NCBI RefSeq assembly: GCF_018873765.1
Contig: NC_057922.1
Span: 10,181,563 to 10,245,562, forward strand
Source: Telopea speciosissima
Taxonomy: Eukaryota > Streptophyta > Magnoliopsida > Proteales > Proteaceae
DNA length: 64,000 nucleotides
Direction: 5' to 3'
The notes beneath the pieces were generated by a model. The model was not told the DNA's origin. It made no database searches and saw only the letters and a program-made list of their open reading frames with translations. Position numbers and translations under genes: made by a program. This document shows positions 45,782-57,051 of this stretch, one piece after another (the first letter of the stretch is position 1; each line of letters starts with the position of its first letter).

Positions 45782-46437
45782 TCAAATCCTTGGTTTGCCA
45801 GCAATCATGAAAGCCTTGTGAATCGATCACTGTTCTTATCAAATAAGAAGGACAACCCCATGCGGCTTCAAACTCATTAACCACATCTTCAGATAACAAA
45901 TCAACACCTAGCTAGTTCTTTAGCTGTATTGACTGGAGACCATGAGCTTAACCATTTCGATCAATACCCCATCAACTGACATCTTCTGTGGTAAATCAAG
46001 CATCAATGGATTCCCTTCTGATCCAATACCGACACTCTCGAATGGAAATGGAAGTGTGGAATAAGAATCTGATAAGTAACCAATGTTTGGATGGGAGAAA
46101 GGTGCAACACTTTCGGTGAATCGTTTCATGCATGACTGAGTCAAAACCTGGATCTACACTTACATGTCTGTAACCCCAAACAGCGATTACACCATCTGGT
46201 TTTCTTAAGACATGATTAACAAGAGAATAAAAGCTTGGGAAGTCGAACCAGTGCACAGCTTGAGCCACAATGATCAGATCAACTGAACCTTCACCACCTA
46301 CCAATGAAGATAATTCATCCTTAGACATTGAGGGTGGGGTATGAACATAACGAACCTTTGGGTGTGGTATTCCATGCTTTATTTGGGCTTTGCTCACATC
46401 GATCAGTTGCTATCACTTTTTCATACTTCTGAGCCAC
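45782..46437 (-). pseudogene. Methyltransferase array copy D, broken exon 2
   Basis: Clearly homologous to exon 2 of copies A-C (the acceptor side starts VAQKYEKVIATD; the end reads KAFMIAGKPRI with TGA). Relative to the other copies it has five separate 4-bp insertions, at 45825 (GATC), 45908-45915 (CTAG doubled), 45959 (GATC), 46127-46134 (CATG doubled) and 46401 (GATC), each shifting the frame. Exon 1 is missing: the DNA just upstream matches the distal 5' flank of copy A (46565-46815 against 28200-28440) and then its proximal flank, so the upstream region has been rearranged. It cannot code. Confidence 0.92.
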
Positions 46438-46564
46438 CTATATTATTGCCAAAGAAACAGTAGAAACGATAAGTAACTAATTAGTATGTACAATTCAGAT
46501 CCTCTATGTGGCATGCTTCCCATAGTGGCCTGCGCACGTGTATAATGACCGCCTTATTCCCAAC

Positions 46565-47000
46565 CCTGGTTAATTAATGTGTTATTTGTATTCTTGTGAT
46601 GTCAAAAGTTCACATTAACGTGGTTGTACGGTGTATGCGAAAGAAGTTGGTCGAATGTCCATATCGATCGATCTAACATAATTGGGTGAGTTAATTGATG
46701 ATCACCATGGAGACCATTGGATTGGAATAAGCATTGGACTCAAATAATGGTTCTCTTGCCCACTCATATATATGCTTAGTGGTATCTTCATATTTTTCTA
46801 TTTCTTAATTAATATGAAAAATAATGTTTCTCGGTCGCATGCAGCGTTCAAACACAGCCCCTGAAATAACCAACGTGCCTCATGATGCCCTTATGTGTAC
46901 CCTCATTGGCAGTAACCGGGTACTATTCTTCCCTTAACATAATTAAAGGATCAAGATCTTTCCTTTCACTCTGTCTGTCCTTTCGAAGAGGTCAAAAAGG
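46565..47000. repeat. Rearranged duplicate of the copy A 5' flank
   Basis: 46565-46815 matches 28200-28440. 46948-47000 (aaggatcaagat, then gaagaggtcaaaaag) resembles 27768-27845. The order of the two blocks is reversed compared with copy A. Non-coding. Confidence 0.6.
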
Positions 47001-47109
47001 GAATATAATTCCGAGGATGTAGCTTAATTTGGCAAAGACCATGACTAAGTCTCGATGAGTCAAACTATAATAATTTTTATTTTTTTGGTGATGGAGAAAA
47101 GATTCTCCT

Positions 47110-47287
47110 TTTTTTCGTGTTTGACGTTGGTCAAGTGCTCACTTGTTGAACGTTTGATTACAGATTCAAGTCCTGGAAACAACCTCTCTGGAAATAGGGG
47201 TAAAGCTGCGTACATTTGATCTTCCCCAGACCCTGCTAAACACGCAAACCCTGTGCACTAGATACGGCCTCTTTTTTTTTTTTTTTT
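47110..47287 (+). mobile_element. Au SINE copy
   Basis: Contains the Au SINE landmarks in order: B-box-like AGATTCAAGTCCTGGAAACA, CCTCTCTGGAAATAGGGGTA, GCTGCGTACA, CTTCCCCAGACCCTG, GTGCAC, and a terminal T-run (47272-47287). Au is a tRNA-derived SINE found widely in flowering plants. The 5' head is diverged, so the start is approximate. Confidence 0.82.
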
Positions 47288-48039
47288 GTCAAAGACTCTC
47301 CTTTGAATCCAAGATTGGACTTAGGAGTATCAATTGGTCGATTTTGATCGATTTTAATCAGGTTTAATCATTCTACCAATGCGTGCAAACTTTTGACACC
47401 CCTAGTTGAAATTACCACACCATTTTTTTTAATTGGGCAAAACTTAATGGGCTATATAAATGTTAGTCCTATGTTAAGCCATATAATGAATTTTGCTTAA
47501 ACTAATATATCAATGAAAAGGAATTCTTCACTATCTCATGTGGTAATGTCAAAGCAGCCCTCCAAATGTGATCCCAAAAGATTTTTAAGCGAAATCTGAT
47601 CCAAATCCATATGGGATTTCCACGTGGTAAGCGAGAGCGCCATAATTGTTTATAAAACGGGACCCATTTCCGCCGTTGAATGAAAGAAGAAGAAAATAAT
47701 CCATGATAATCAGATAACGATTTGTCTGTCTGATAGTGGCCGTGGGGCCTTCCGTATCGTCTCATTAAAATTCCAGATCACATCAACAGTAACTCCCATG
47801 ATTATCTTTACCAAAAAAAAAAAAAAAAACTCCCATGATTATGGAGCCTTTGATCAGGCCCATTTGGCCCACTTAGTTGCCAAACTAGGTCGCTCTATAT
47901 TAACACTAACTGGTGGAATTAAAATCGAAGGTGACGTTTAACCAAGATTTGTGGGCTCGAAGTATGTAAGGAGGAGCAGAAGCACATGACGAAGCAACGT
48001 TTAACACCGATCACCCATGCTTCACTGTCTGGGCCAAAA
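47288..48039. other. Intergenic DNA, no gene seen
   Basis: A short direct duplication around an A-run ('actcccatgattat' at about 47791 and 47830) is the only structure noticed. The short open frames resemble nothing. Confidence 0.5.
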
Positions 48040-48048
48040 AAATTTAAG

Positions 48049-49853
48049 AGAAAATTTCACGGACATCCCCTGAAAGTATCTAATATCTCAGAAACTCACC
48101 ATACTTTGTCAAAACTCAAAAAAGCACAGGTTACCTTTATTTTATAAAGATATATGAACTTAGTCCACTCCGTTAGGCTTGTGCCGTTAAATTACTGTTA
48201 TTTATTTTATAATGACCAACTTACCCTTGAAAAATATAAACTTACCACAATACCCTTAAGGGTTATCTCTTCATCATCTTCGATCTGCCGGCGGGAGAAC
48301 CAAGAACAGGGGCTTCTTCTTCTTTCTCAGACATCGTGAAACCCTAGAAAGGAACTTCCATGAAATCCTCCCTTAGGATTTGAATTTCAAAACTTGAACG
48401 GCTACTTCTTCGAGGACTGCCTCGACTAGGCAACAAAACTGGTCACGCTTCTCCATCTTTCTCTTTCGTTCTCTTGCTCTCTGTTCCAGATTTTGCTTAT
48501 CTCGAGTCTCTGTCTTACAGAAACCACCTATTTTCAGCTCCCTGGAGCTTTATTTCTTCAAGAAATATAGTGTATTTGAGGTTATACTAGTTCTATTAGC
48601 TCTGTTCCTCTCGAACAAGAGCTCATCAGTAGTAATGGGTGCTTCCGGGAAGTGGTTCAAAGCATTAATAGGCCATAAAAAGCTAGACAAGGATGATAAT
48701 GTAATCCCATATCTCCATTAACGTTCTGGGGTTTTTTTTTTTTCTTTCAAATATTTTCTCTTTTTTAACAGATTCTTTTTTTTTTTTTTTTTTGGGATTT
48801 CTGAAGGAAAAGGTCAGTGGGAAGAAAGGGAAATGGAAGCTATGGAGAAGCGCGTCTGCTGATCTTGGATCCTCAAGGAAAGGTTTTCAAGGTGGGCAGA
48901 AAGCGGCATCAGAGACTTCTGATTCTTCATCTGTGCCTGATGTGTTTAGTGCTGCAGTTGCTACTGTCGTTAGGGCTCCACCAAAGGATTTCAATTAAGG
49001 TTGTGAGGCAAGAATGCGCTGCAATTCGGATACAGACAGCGTTTCGTGGGTTTCTGGTAAATAGGTTTCATTTGGTCCATACTCTGTTTCTGTACTCATT
49101 TTGCAGTTGTTTAATCAGACAAGATATAAAGATGTTAGAGTAAAGAGGGAGAGATTGAGATCTGAGAACCAATCGATGGGCTAACTAGTTAGATCCAACG
49201 TTGCCCTTGGGTCTGGCTTGAAGTGTATTCTTCGAGCTAATTGGTAGCCCTAGTTTTGGTCCTGCGAGTTCTACCTCGTCGATCTCAACCCTTTAGTTAA
49301 ATCTTCAGTTTTCCTTGCTTCCATGTTTATGCTCTTGTATAGATGGCTCTGGTTCAAAAACCTGACCATTTTGGTACTTGAAGCATTAAAGCTTAAGTTG
49401 TTTTAGCTCTGATTAGTAGTTCTTAGGTATGGCATGTGAAACGAATTGGCTAATTTTATGTTTCAGAAGTAGTGCATTATTTCTTCAGAAAAAACTTAGC
49501 TTGTGTGACGGATTGATTGAAGGCAAGGAGCGCATTAAGGGCTTTGAAAGGTGTGGTAAGGATTCAAGCTCTTGTCCGTGGCCGGCAAGTGAGGGGGGAC
49601 GGTGGTGTTGCAGGAAAAAGAAAGAAGAAGAAGAAGATGAAGAAGGGGTACCCTGGGTGTTATTTTTTTTTTTTTAAAATAATTAAGAGGGTAAAATCGA
49701 CTTTCTACTTTGGATGACACTTAGAGGGTAAAATTGACATTTTATCTTGGGGGTCACCCTGCTTAACGTCAGGGGGAAATTTGCTTTTTTTATCAAATAT
49801 GATAAGTTTCTAAGATATTGGATACTTTTAGAAGATGTCCGTGAAATTTTCCC
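48049..49853. mobile_element. Pack-MULE carrying an IQD gene fragment
   Basis: A 1805-bp non-autonomous Mutator-like element. Left end GAGAAAATTTCACGGACATC; reverse complement of the right end GGGAAAATTTCACGGACATC. Pairing continues with few mismatches for ~60 bp (AAAGTATC, AATATCT, AGAAACT). The flanks are AAAATTTAA (48040-48048) and AAAATCTAA (49854-49862), a 9-bp target duplication with one difference, as expected for Mutator. There is no transposase. The cargo is the 5' part of an IQD gene with its introns (48635-49594), which shows capture from DNA and not from mRNA. The 48300-48600 part is probably captured 5' UTR. Confidence 0.9.
48635..49594 (+). pseudogene. IQD (IQ67-domain) calmodulin-binding protein, captured 5' fragment
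   Basis: Exon 1, 48635-48700: MGASGKWFKALIGHKKLDKD. Exon 2, 48807-49056: KKGKWKLWRSAS, then VVRAPPKDF, a 4-bp insertion that brings an immediate TAA, then VVRQECAAIRIQTAFRGFL (the Trp normal in QEWAA is Cys). Exon 3, 49523-49594: ALRALKGVVRIQALVRGRQV. These are the N terminus and first half of the IQ67 domain of plant IQD proteins (microtubule-associated calmodulin-binding scaffolds). Everything after GRQVR is lost. GT-AG sites are kept. It is a dead fragment inside a Pack-MULE. Confidence 0.9.
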
Positions 49854-49862
49854 AAAATCTAA

Positions 49863-50574
49863 TATGCCTTGTTCAAAAGTAGACCGGCATGTCCAGAATT
49901 TTTTTGCCACGTGAAAGAAGGACATGGAAATTTTGACTATTGAATGTTTATGAAATCATGTAGAACTTTCATATGTCAAATTTCTTACCAGGTCAGTGAC
50001 CTATCGCTCCGCATTGATAGATTTACCGTCGAACTCTAATCAAAAGGGTCATGAGGATGCAACAATCATTGGCAACATATCTAAGTGGTGGAGCCAAAGC
50101 TGGAGTTGGAATCGACATTGGAAAAGAGGACCAGAGAATTTCTGAGGCCAAGCCCAATTGTTGATATTAAAGTGGACACCCATAGAGCTTTATCTGCTTT
50201 TATTATTACACTAATGGTTTTGTTCTTCTTTCATGGATATTTTTCGTGTATTCTTTTGTCTTGTTGATTGTGTTTATAATTTTGTTTTTAAGTAATTTAT
50301 TAAGCGTTACTAATCCCCTAATCTGGATGGTAATGTCGATGATATATGAGATACTTTGGCCCTATTTTATTTCTTGGTTTTTGATACTTTGTATTCAAAT
50401 CTTGTGTTGTTGATGTCCGATAGAATTGCTTCTTCCACAAAAAAAAATTTCATATCATATCTTACATTGGCATCATTGAAGTTACACGTGGCATTTATCA
50501 GAAAGTGTACAATTTTGCTTGAGGACGAGGGCGTACCATACTCCGCTCCCATGTATTAATGTATGCTGCGACCA
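49863..50574. other. AT-rich DNA, probable L1-type 3' end, no gene
   Basis: 50190-50450 has the T-rich, TTG/TTT layout and a terminal A-run (about 50440) of a 5'-truncated plant L1 3' region. There is no coding domain. The rest is unassigned. Confidence 0.4.
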
Positions 50575-51870
50575 AAGAAAAGGTGATGTGGTGGGCCCAC
50601 GCTCACTTAAACGCATTTCACCGTTGGTTCCCCTAGAATTTAAAGGGGCGGCCAGCCCAGCCGGCCACTTTCACATGCTAGATAAGTTCCGTTTTCCGTT
50701 CCTCCTCTGTTATTTATTATTGCCTATTGAGGGTATTTTTGGCAAGTGGGATCATGATAGAATAGAACTTGGATACACAAGACATGGTTGATATGCTTTT
50801 ATATGAAATTCATCGGATTGGAATATTTACCTTCATAACAAATATTCCTAAGGATAGTGGTTTTTATTCAGAGCACATAGCATCATAGCCTTAGTTGTGG
50901 GCCCAGACTCTATTTGATCACGACCCTCCCTTTTAACCATTTTTCCGGAACGTGGATGAAGGTATCGTGCGAACGAGGCCTTCGTCACCTTAACGGCCAC
51001 GTGTTCGTAGCCGTTGTGGTTCAACGCTCTCGCAAGCTCAACTGCAACGTGGCTTTCTCTGTGTCACGGATAAGTTAATGCTGGGTCCCAATCATTACGC
51101 CGACGTGGCGGGAGCAGCGGGAGCCGTTGGAGTGAACGTTACCAGAGTCACGGACTAACGGGGGCGAAGGTCGTTAGTTTGGTACCATGTTTGCCGCCGA
51201 ATATTAATGTGGGTTTATACTTCCGAGTTCCGTCGCTATGTCAAATTACTAAAATATCCTTTTATGGAGTTTTGGACCTGATGAACCGGGTGATATTTGG
51301 TCTAGTCATGGATTACAAGTTTACAACCTACTTCAACTTCTCATGCATTTTACCTTGAGTCCTTTGAGCCATTTTAGAAGGTCAGTTTTAAAAATATAAA
51401 ATATCTTATCGGATTGTTTCAAAATTAGGGGATCAGTATAAAACCCTCATTGAAGGATGGTTCTTTGGTATCAAACCAGTCATAAATAGAAGCATGAGAT
51501 ATAAATATAACTAGTAACAATATATTTTGGAGATGGATTTTCACTAGATATGCTCGACGAGGAATTCCTTCACCAATGATCATCATTGTCCTTGATTGGG
51601 TGTTAAGAAATACTGGAGGGTATTTTAAACTTCCAACAAATAGAGATGAGTAATAATGACTCTAGATTGATGGATTTTTTTATATACAAATTTTTATTGA
51701 TGCTTATTCTATCCTACTCTATATAGGCAAGAGAAGGTGAGGATTGAGATTCTCGAACCTGATATTACCTGTAGGATGGGGTTTACTGCACCACTGACTA
51801 AATGGCAATGGAAGAGACAAATATTGTCACCTAACCGTACATGTGGAGTACATGTACACGCAAGTGATCC
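50575..51870. repeat. ~1.4-kb duplicated segment, copy 2
   Basis: Partner of 42890-44345. The GC-rich core (50930-51240) is the best-conserved part, and both copies keep the frame VFVAVVVQRSRKLNCNVAFS ending at a TAA. The segment ends near 'gtacatgtacacgcaagtga' in both. The copies are in the same orientation, about 7.7 kb apart. Confidence 0.85.
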
Positions 51871-52777
51871 CCTCTCATGGTGAAAGGAAAACTTTCTCCA
51901 TATATTTTCATAAATAATATAGCAAAATAAAGTGAAAATGTTTAGAGGACCCAAGGTAGCCTTTGACAATGAATTGAATGGTCACACATGGATATCTTTT
52001 ATTTTCTCCTATGTAAGACATCAAATTTAAATGGTTAGCTGATGTAGTAAGAGTCTTAAATGGTTTTAATTTTGAAACCATAACTGAACCATTTATTAAC
52101 CGATTTCACAAGTTCAATTTAATCGATTTGATTCCAGCAAAACGATTTTTGTTTGATTTTGGCACATTTATGTGCATGTAAGAGCGTTAAATGGTTTATT
52201 CAGTTAAATGACTCAATTTGGTTTAAACCGTTTAATTAAACGGTCACAGTTTTGAAACCATAACCAAATCATTTATTAAACTGTTTCACAGTTCCGATTT
52301 AAACGGTCTGCTTCAATTCGATAAACGGTTTCGATTTGATTTTGACACCCTTATGTTGTAGTGATCATCCAACTATAATAGGCAAAAGTTTTCCTTCAAC
52401 CATGGTCTTGATGCTCTAATGAAACTCTTGGAATAGTGACACACCATGTGATCTCATCACTACTACTCCTCTCCCATTGTAAAAAAACTGCAATACCTTT
52501 TCTAGGTCCCAGCCAACCATCAGAACCTATGGATTAAGAGATTTTTCTCTTCACCATTGGGGGGGGCGAAGAAACACTCAGTCTATTTAATTATTCGAAA
52601 GGAGAATCATACCATGCTTAGCTTAATACAAATACTTCAGCCAAAAGAAAGTTGCTTAATATCAAAAGGATTTAAAAAAAGAAGAGGTCAATTATGATAT
52701 TTTAACTTCTGTTATTCTTTCTTTCGTTTCCTTTTTTGCCTTTTTGTTGGAATAGAAAAAAAAAAAAATTAAAAATT
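51871..52777. other. Gene-free DNA with an imperfect ~170-bp repeat
   Basis: 52040-52370 contains two diverged rounds of a motif set (GAAACCATAAC, ATTTATTAA, TTTCACA, GATTTGATT) about 170 bp apart. TTTTCCTTCA motifs near 52390 and, inverted, 51889 echo the MITE-like family at 23485. No gene is visible. Confidence 0.4.
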
Positions 52778-52917
52778 GGGCTCATGTTCTCCGTGCCGTA
52801 ACGCAGACTGCGCCCAAATACATGGACCTACCACTCAGAGGGCAGGGTGGTCATTGCACCCACCCCACCCCCATGTGTCTGGGTGCAACCTATTCCCCCG
52901 GCACTGAAAACATTCTC
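52778..52917. mobile_element. MITE related to the 54-bp element near copy B
   Basis: Left part ATGTTCTCCGTGCCG; the right end reads CGGCACTGAAAACATTCTCC, forming imperfect inverted ends. The inner parts pair again (CCAAATACATGG with CCATGTGTCTGGG). About 140 bp, GC-rich, non-coding. No clear target duplication among the flanking A/T runs. Confidence 0.6.
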
Positions 52918-55580
52918 CCTTATTTTAATAAAGTTTTTTTTTTTTTTTTTTTGAGGTGAATAATTCAACAAGGATTAATAGCTTTATTAAGAGTGACGTG
53001 AAAAGAAAATGAGATAATGTACAATGTACTTGAGATGGATTCTTGGTTTGAGTTTCATAAGTGGGCTAGTGATTTTCTTTTGATCGTCAATCAGAAAATT
53101 TTATTAAAAGAAAATCAGTAGGAGAAAACCTCTTGTGAGAGAAACACTTACAAAGATAAGAGGCGAAAGGAACCAACAAACATGAGAAACTAATAACCTA
53201 CAAACACCAAAAGCCAAAACATGAGCATCAAAGAAGAATCACGCTAACCATGGATAAAAAAACAAATAGAAAAAAACAATCAATAATAGAACCAATGTCA
53301 CCAACTTTTGTAGAAAAGTTGGTTAGTTAATTGAAATACCTAAATTCGTTATCCATTGCCGACCTAAGTTGTTTCTTGTTTGGTTGTCTTACAATAGTTC
53401 ATTGTGTTTGTATTTTTCCTTTTTATTGCATTGTAATCCTTTGGACTTCACTTGATCAAAAAATTGTTATCTATCCCAAAAAAAAAAAAAATTTTGAAAT
53501 ATGTAATTCATGTCAACATTGATTCTCTATGAATTAGGAATATTCACTATGAGTACATATTAGTCTCACTATAACATAATTTAAGCTTAATCCAAAGTTT
53601 ATGAGTACAAGGTTAATTTTTTTATTTTTTTTAATTCATTTCCTAATAATAAACCCAATTTGCTAAGTTTACAAAGGTAATTAATTTGCTATGTTCATAC
53701 ACATCTCTTGTACTAGAATCTAATGGATTCATCTAGTAAATGTATTTCATTTGGATAGAATTAAAGATTCAATCTTTAATATAATACAATAAATAAAAGA
53801 TTTGGTCTATATTGTGATTTGATGATTCATGATAAATAAGAAATTTATTTTGATGGATTGATAGATCAAACGAATTTATACGTCTAAGTCAATGAATTAA
53901 ATGGACGATAGTCTATATTTTTCATCTTATTCTCTAATTTAAATTTCATGAATGTTCCTCGTTCCTCTAATAAAAAAACACATTTTTTTAGTTAAGGGTG
54001 TCTCCAAATTTAATTTGTCGAGAGTTTGGTAGTTTTTTCCCCCGTTTTTTCTTGTATACTCTTCTATCATCGGCAGGAGTTGTTCTTATGCTGATTTTCT
54101 TTAATAAAATTTCCTTTTTGGACAAATTTTTTTTTTTAATTAAGTATTAATTTAAAAAAATAATTAAATTATATTACTAATTTATCAAAGATTTTGGACC
54201 CAGTCCTTCTCTCCATCATTTGACAAAACAAACAAGACAAATTTTCTGAAAAGCACCTGGGGACCCTCCAACTGCTAGCATCACCATGCACGGAAAGACA
54301 CATTTTTGCATCCTTCATTAATTAATTAAGTATTAATTATAAAATAATTATTTTTTTATTACAAATTGATCAGAGATTAAGGAACCAATCCCATCTCTAT
54401 CTCTCACCATTTGACAAAATTCCTAAAAGCAATTGGAAGCCCTCCAACAGCTAACATCACTATGCACGCAAAGACAGGACAGATGATGCAATTCAATCGT
54501 AGGAATGTGCCGTTGGGTGCTTATGGACAAACATTTATTTCATCACAATGAAGCACGCAAAGGGTTAAACTTAAGAGTGAAAGACAACCAACCATTACCA
54601 CAGTTGTGGTACCCGTACCGGTAGGTAACAAGGTCGGAGTAGGTCATGAGATTAACCTTCTTGCTTAACGAGGACGGCTGAGACACGATCCTCTTCCCTA
54701 CATGGTAACTTTTTCTGTGGATCTCACACTGTCCATAAGATGTAAGAATCACATTTGGAATGCAGATCTCACAATCATAGTTGACACATTGGGAGAGGAG
54801 CCACACTTGAGCTAGAAAACTAAGCCATTGCCAATGTTCAATGCATTCTAGACGGTGTACAATGCTAGATTGTTGAGGCCAATGGACAGAACGTATGTTT
54901 TATATGTCGATAAGGTTCTTGACAAACCTCGACTTAGAATCCACTCTAGTCGATGTTCCAACACTCAATAATCGACATCATTAAAAAAAAAATTCTCTAG
55001 ATACTTGTTCAACTTGGCCACCAACAAAAACCACACACATACAAGGTCACACCATGCATGCATGTCGAGTTGGGTTAGGCTGTTCGTGTGAAAAAATTAA
55101 ACCCCAAACCCCCTGGAGATAAGAGAGCATAGTGAATATTTCTTTATAAAATCCTTATTCTTGTAATTCTTATTACAGAATATGTATCTCATTCTATATA
55201 TTCTATTATTTTGTTTTACAAAAAACAATATTAGGGTGTTAATGATTCAAACTTTGTGGGAGGCAAAAGCAAGGAAAACCGAAGGAGGTATTTTGAAACT
55301 CATATTTCATTTTTTATAAATTCTTTAAAGAAAATGAATGTTGCTTAATCACGTGTAATGTGTGCCCAGACACAACTCCTTGAAATGATCACCTGACCCT
55401 ATAAATTGAAAAGAACCCCCAATCGATGTCTGTGTGCATCCCCTCATTGGCCCCTTCACTGGTGCAAGGACCACACGAGGGGCAGCATTCTTCTTTCCAT
55501 TCTTTCAAACAAAAAAGTTCCCCAACTATTCTATGATGAAATTACCAAATTATTGGTCTACATGGCAAATGTCCACAAAC
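52918..55580. other. Very AT-rich gene-free DNA
   Basis: Poly(T) at about 52926-52952 and a poly(A)-tailed L1-like 3' end at 53330-53495 are the only repeat signs, besides the tandem duplication at 54138-54478. Open frames such as 54543-54806 (-) resemble no family. Confidence 0.45.
54138..54478. repeat. Degenerate tandem duplication, ~186-bp period
   Basis: AATTAAGTATTAATT at 54138 and 54324 starts two rounds of the same order: a loop of A/T, 'ccatctc', CATTTGACAAAA, 'ccctccaac.gctaacatcac', TATGCACG.AAAGACA. The units differ by scattered changes and small gaps. Non-coding. Confidence 0.8.
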
Positions 55581-56251
55581 TAGGGGTGTTAAATGGTTGG
55601 TTTAATTCCATTTTCATCAATTCTTACCTCTTTTTATCTTTAAATATATCCATTCTGTAGCTGGAGTTGGGTTTAAAAGCCAATCCAAATTTGACAGCTA
55701 CCAATCATGTTAGTTTTGATCCGATATCGGTTTCTTTTAATGACCCCTTATTCGTCTAATATCGGTTGGTTTCGATTTTTCATATCTGTATAAAAAGGGC
55801 AGGGGTTTGGTGATCCGTCAAACATGCACTTTAGCCTTTAGGAGTAAAGTAGAAAGAAAAGAAAAACTAAAGGAGGGTATAACTATAATTCGTCAAATAT
55901 TGGGATGAGTTTTATTTCATTTCTGTGGTCCAGGAACTGGGCAACTGTAAACTTTCCACCCTCACCATGGAGTGGGAGAAGGCACAGGAAGGCATAGAGA
56001 GGGTATTTTTGAAACATATTAAATCCTATAGGGGTTTGTAAACTCTGAGATGATGGGTGAAGGAAAACTTTCTACAAAACACAACATATTGAATTTTATC
56101 AGTTTTATTGGATATTTCGATTTTGATCCCAATAGTTGATTATGGTTGGTTTTTTTGGTCTATTTTGATTTTTTAACGATTTATAAAAATCAAAACCAAC
56201 ATTGAACCAATAAGAAGTTCAAGCAGTCTGGTCTCATTTTTTACACCCCTA
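55581..56251. mobile_element. hAT-like non-autonomous element with a nested repeat
   Basis: Begins TAGGGGTGTTAAATGG; the right end reads TTTTTTACACCCCTA, i.e. an inverted TAGGGGTGTAAAAAA. The flanks CCACAAAC and CCCAAAAC agree at six of eight bases, a possible decayed hAT 8-bp duplication. The inner ~55905-56090 is an inverted relative of the 23485-23590 repeat (GAAAGTTTTCCTTCACCC ... AACCCCTATAGGATT on the minus strand), apparently inserted into the larger element. Confidence 0.55.
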
Positions 56252-57051
56252 CCCAAAACCCTTCGAATCATACAATTTTCCTACAATCAGCAGCAAAAAT
56301 TTGGTTAATTGGCTTAGCCACTTTGGTTGGTTAATTTCAACCCGGTTGAATTGAACCGGGTTTGTTATAGTTTTCCACAAGTACCTGTTAACCTCGATAT
56401 TATATTCTTGGGTTAGTATAATATCATCCTTCATGGCCATCAATTATCATCATCATCCTGATCTATATATAACAATAGAAAAACACCATACTCTCCCTGA
56501 TCCATCAAATATTTTCTATTTTTTTTTTTCTGGTAGAAATAGATTTTCTTATTTTTTTGGGGTAAAAAAATATATTTGCATATTAAGTAATCATAATAAA
56601 TGCTTATCAAAACTCAAAAGTTGTCTAGCTTTTACAAAAAAAAAAAAGATGACCAGTGGTAGCCCAAGGCGTGCGAGTAGAGTTGAAGAAGGAGATTCCC
56701 TTTGACTATTCCTCGTTAGGAAAGTGGTCTATAAGTACCCTACACCAATACTGTGCAATCTGATCATACAATCTGTTGACCCTCGCACCTAATTCTATGC
56801 ATCGGACGGTTGTGATCCATTTGTATTCATAACCGTTTCCTCGTTCTTGTACTTTCTCTTTTTGGCTGAAAAAGCAAATGGAAGCAAGGCAGCAAGGAAG
56901 CACCGGTTCGGCCATGGTTATATTAAAGAGAGAGAGAGAGAGATATAACAGAGCGAAGTGGAGCCATGAATGCTTCAGTAAAGAGCGGGAAGGAACAGAG
57001 GAAGATTTTTTTCTGAGATCTAAAGGTGATTGAGTGTTAAGGAGATAAGAG
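56252..57051. other. Promoter region and 5' UTR of the USP-kinase
   Basis: No gene. An (AG)8 run at 56927-56942 lies about 110 bp upstream of the start codon, within the likely 5' UTR or core promoter; such GA runs are common in plant promoters. The stop TAA at 57046-57048 in frame with the ATG supports the start choice for the kinase. Confidence 0.45.
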
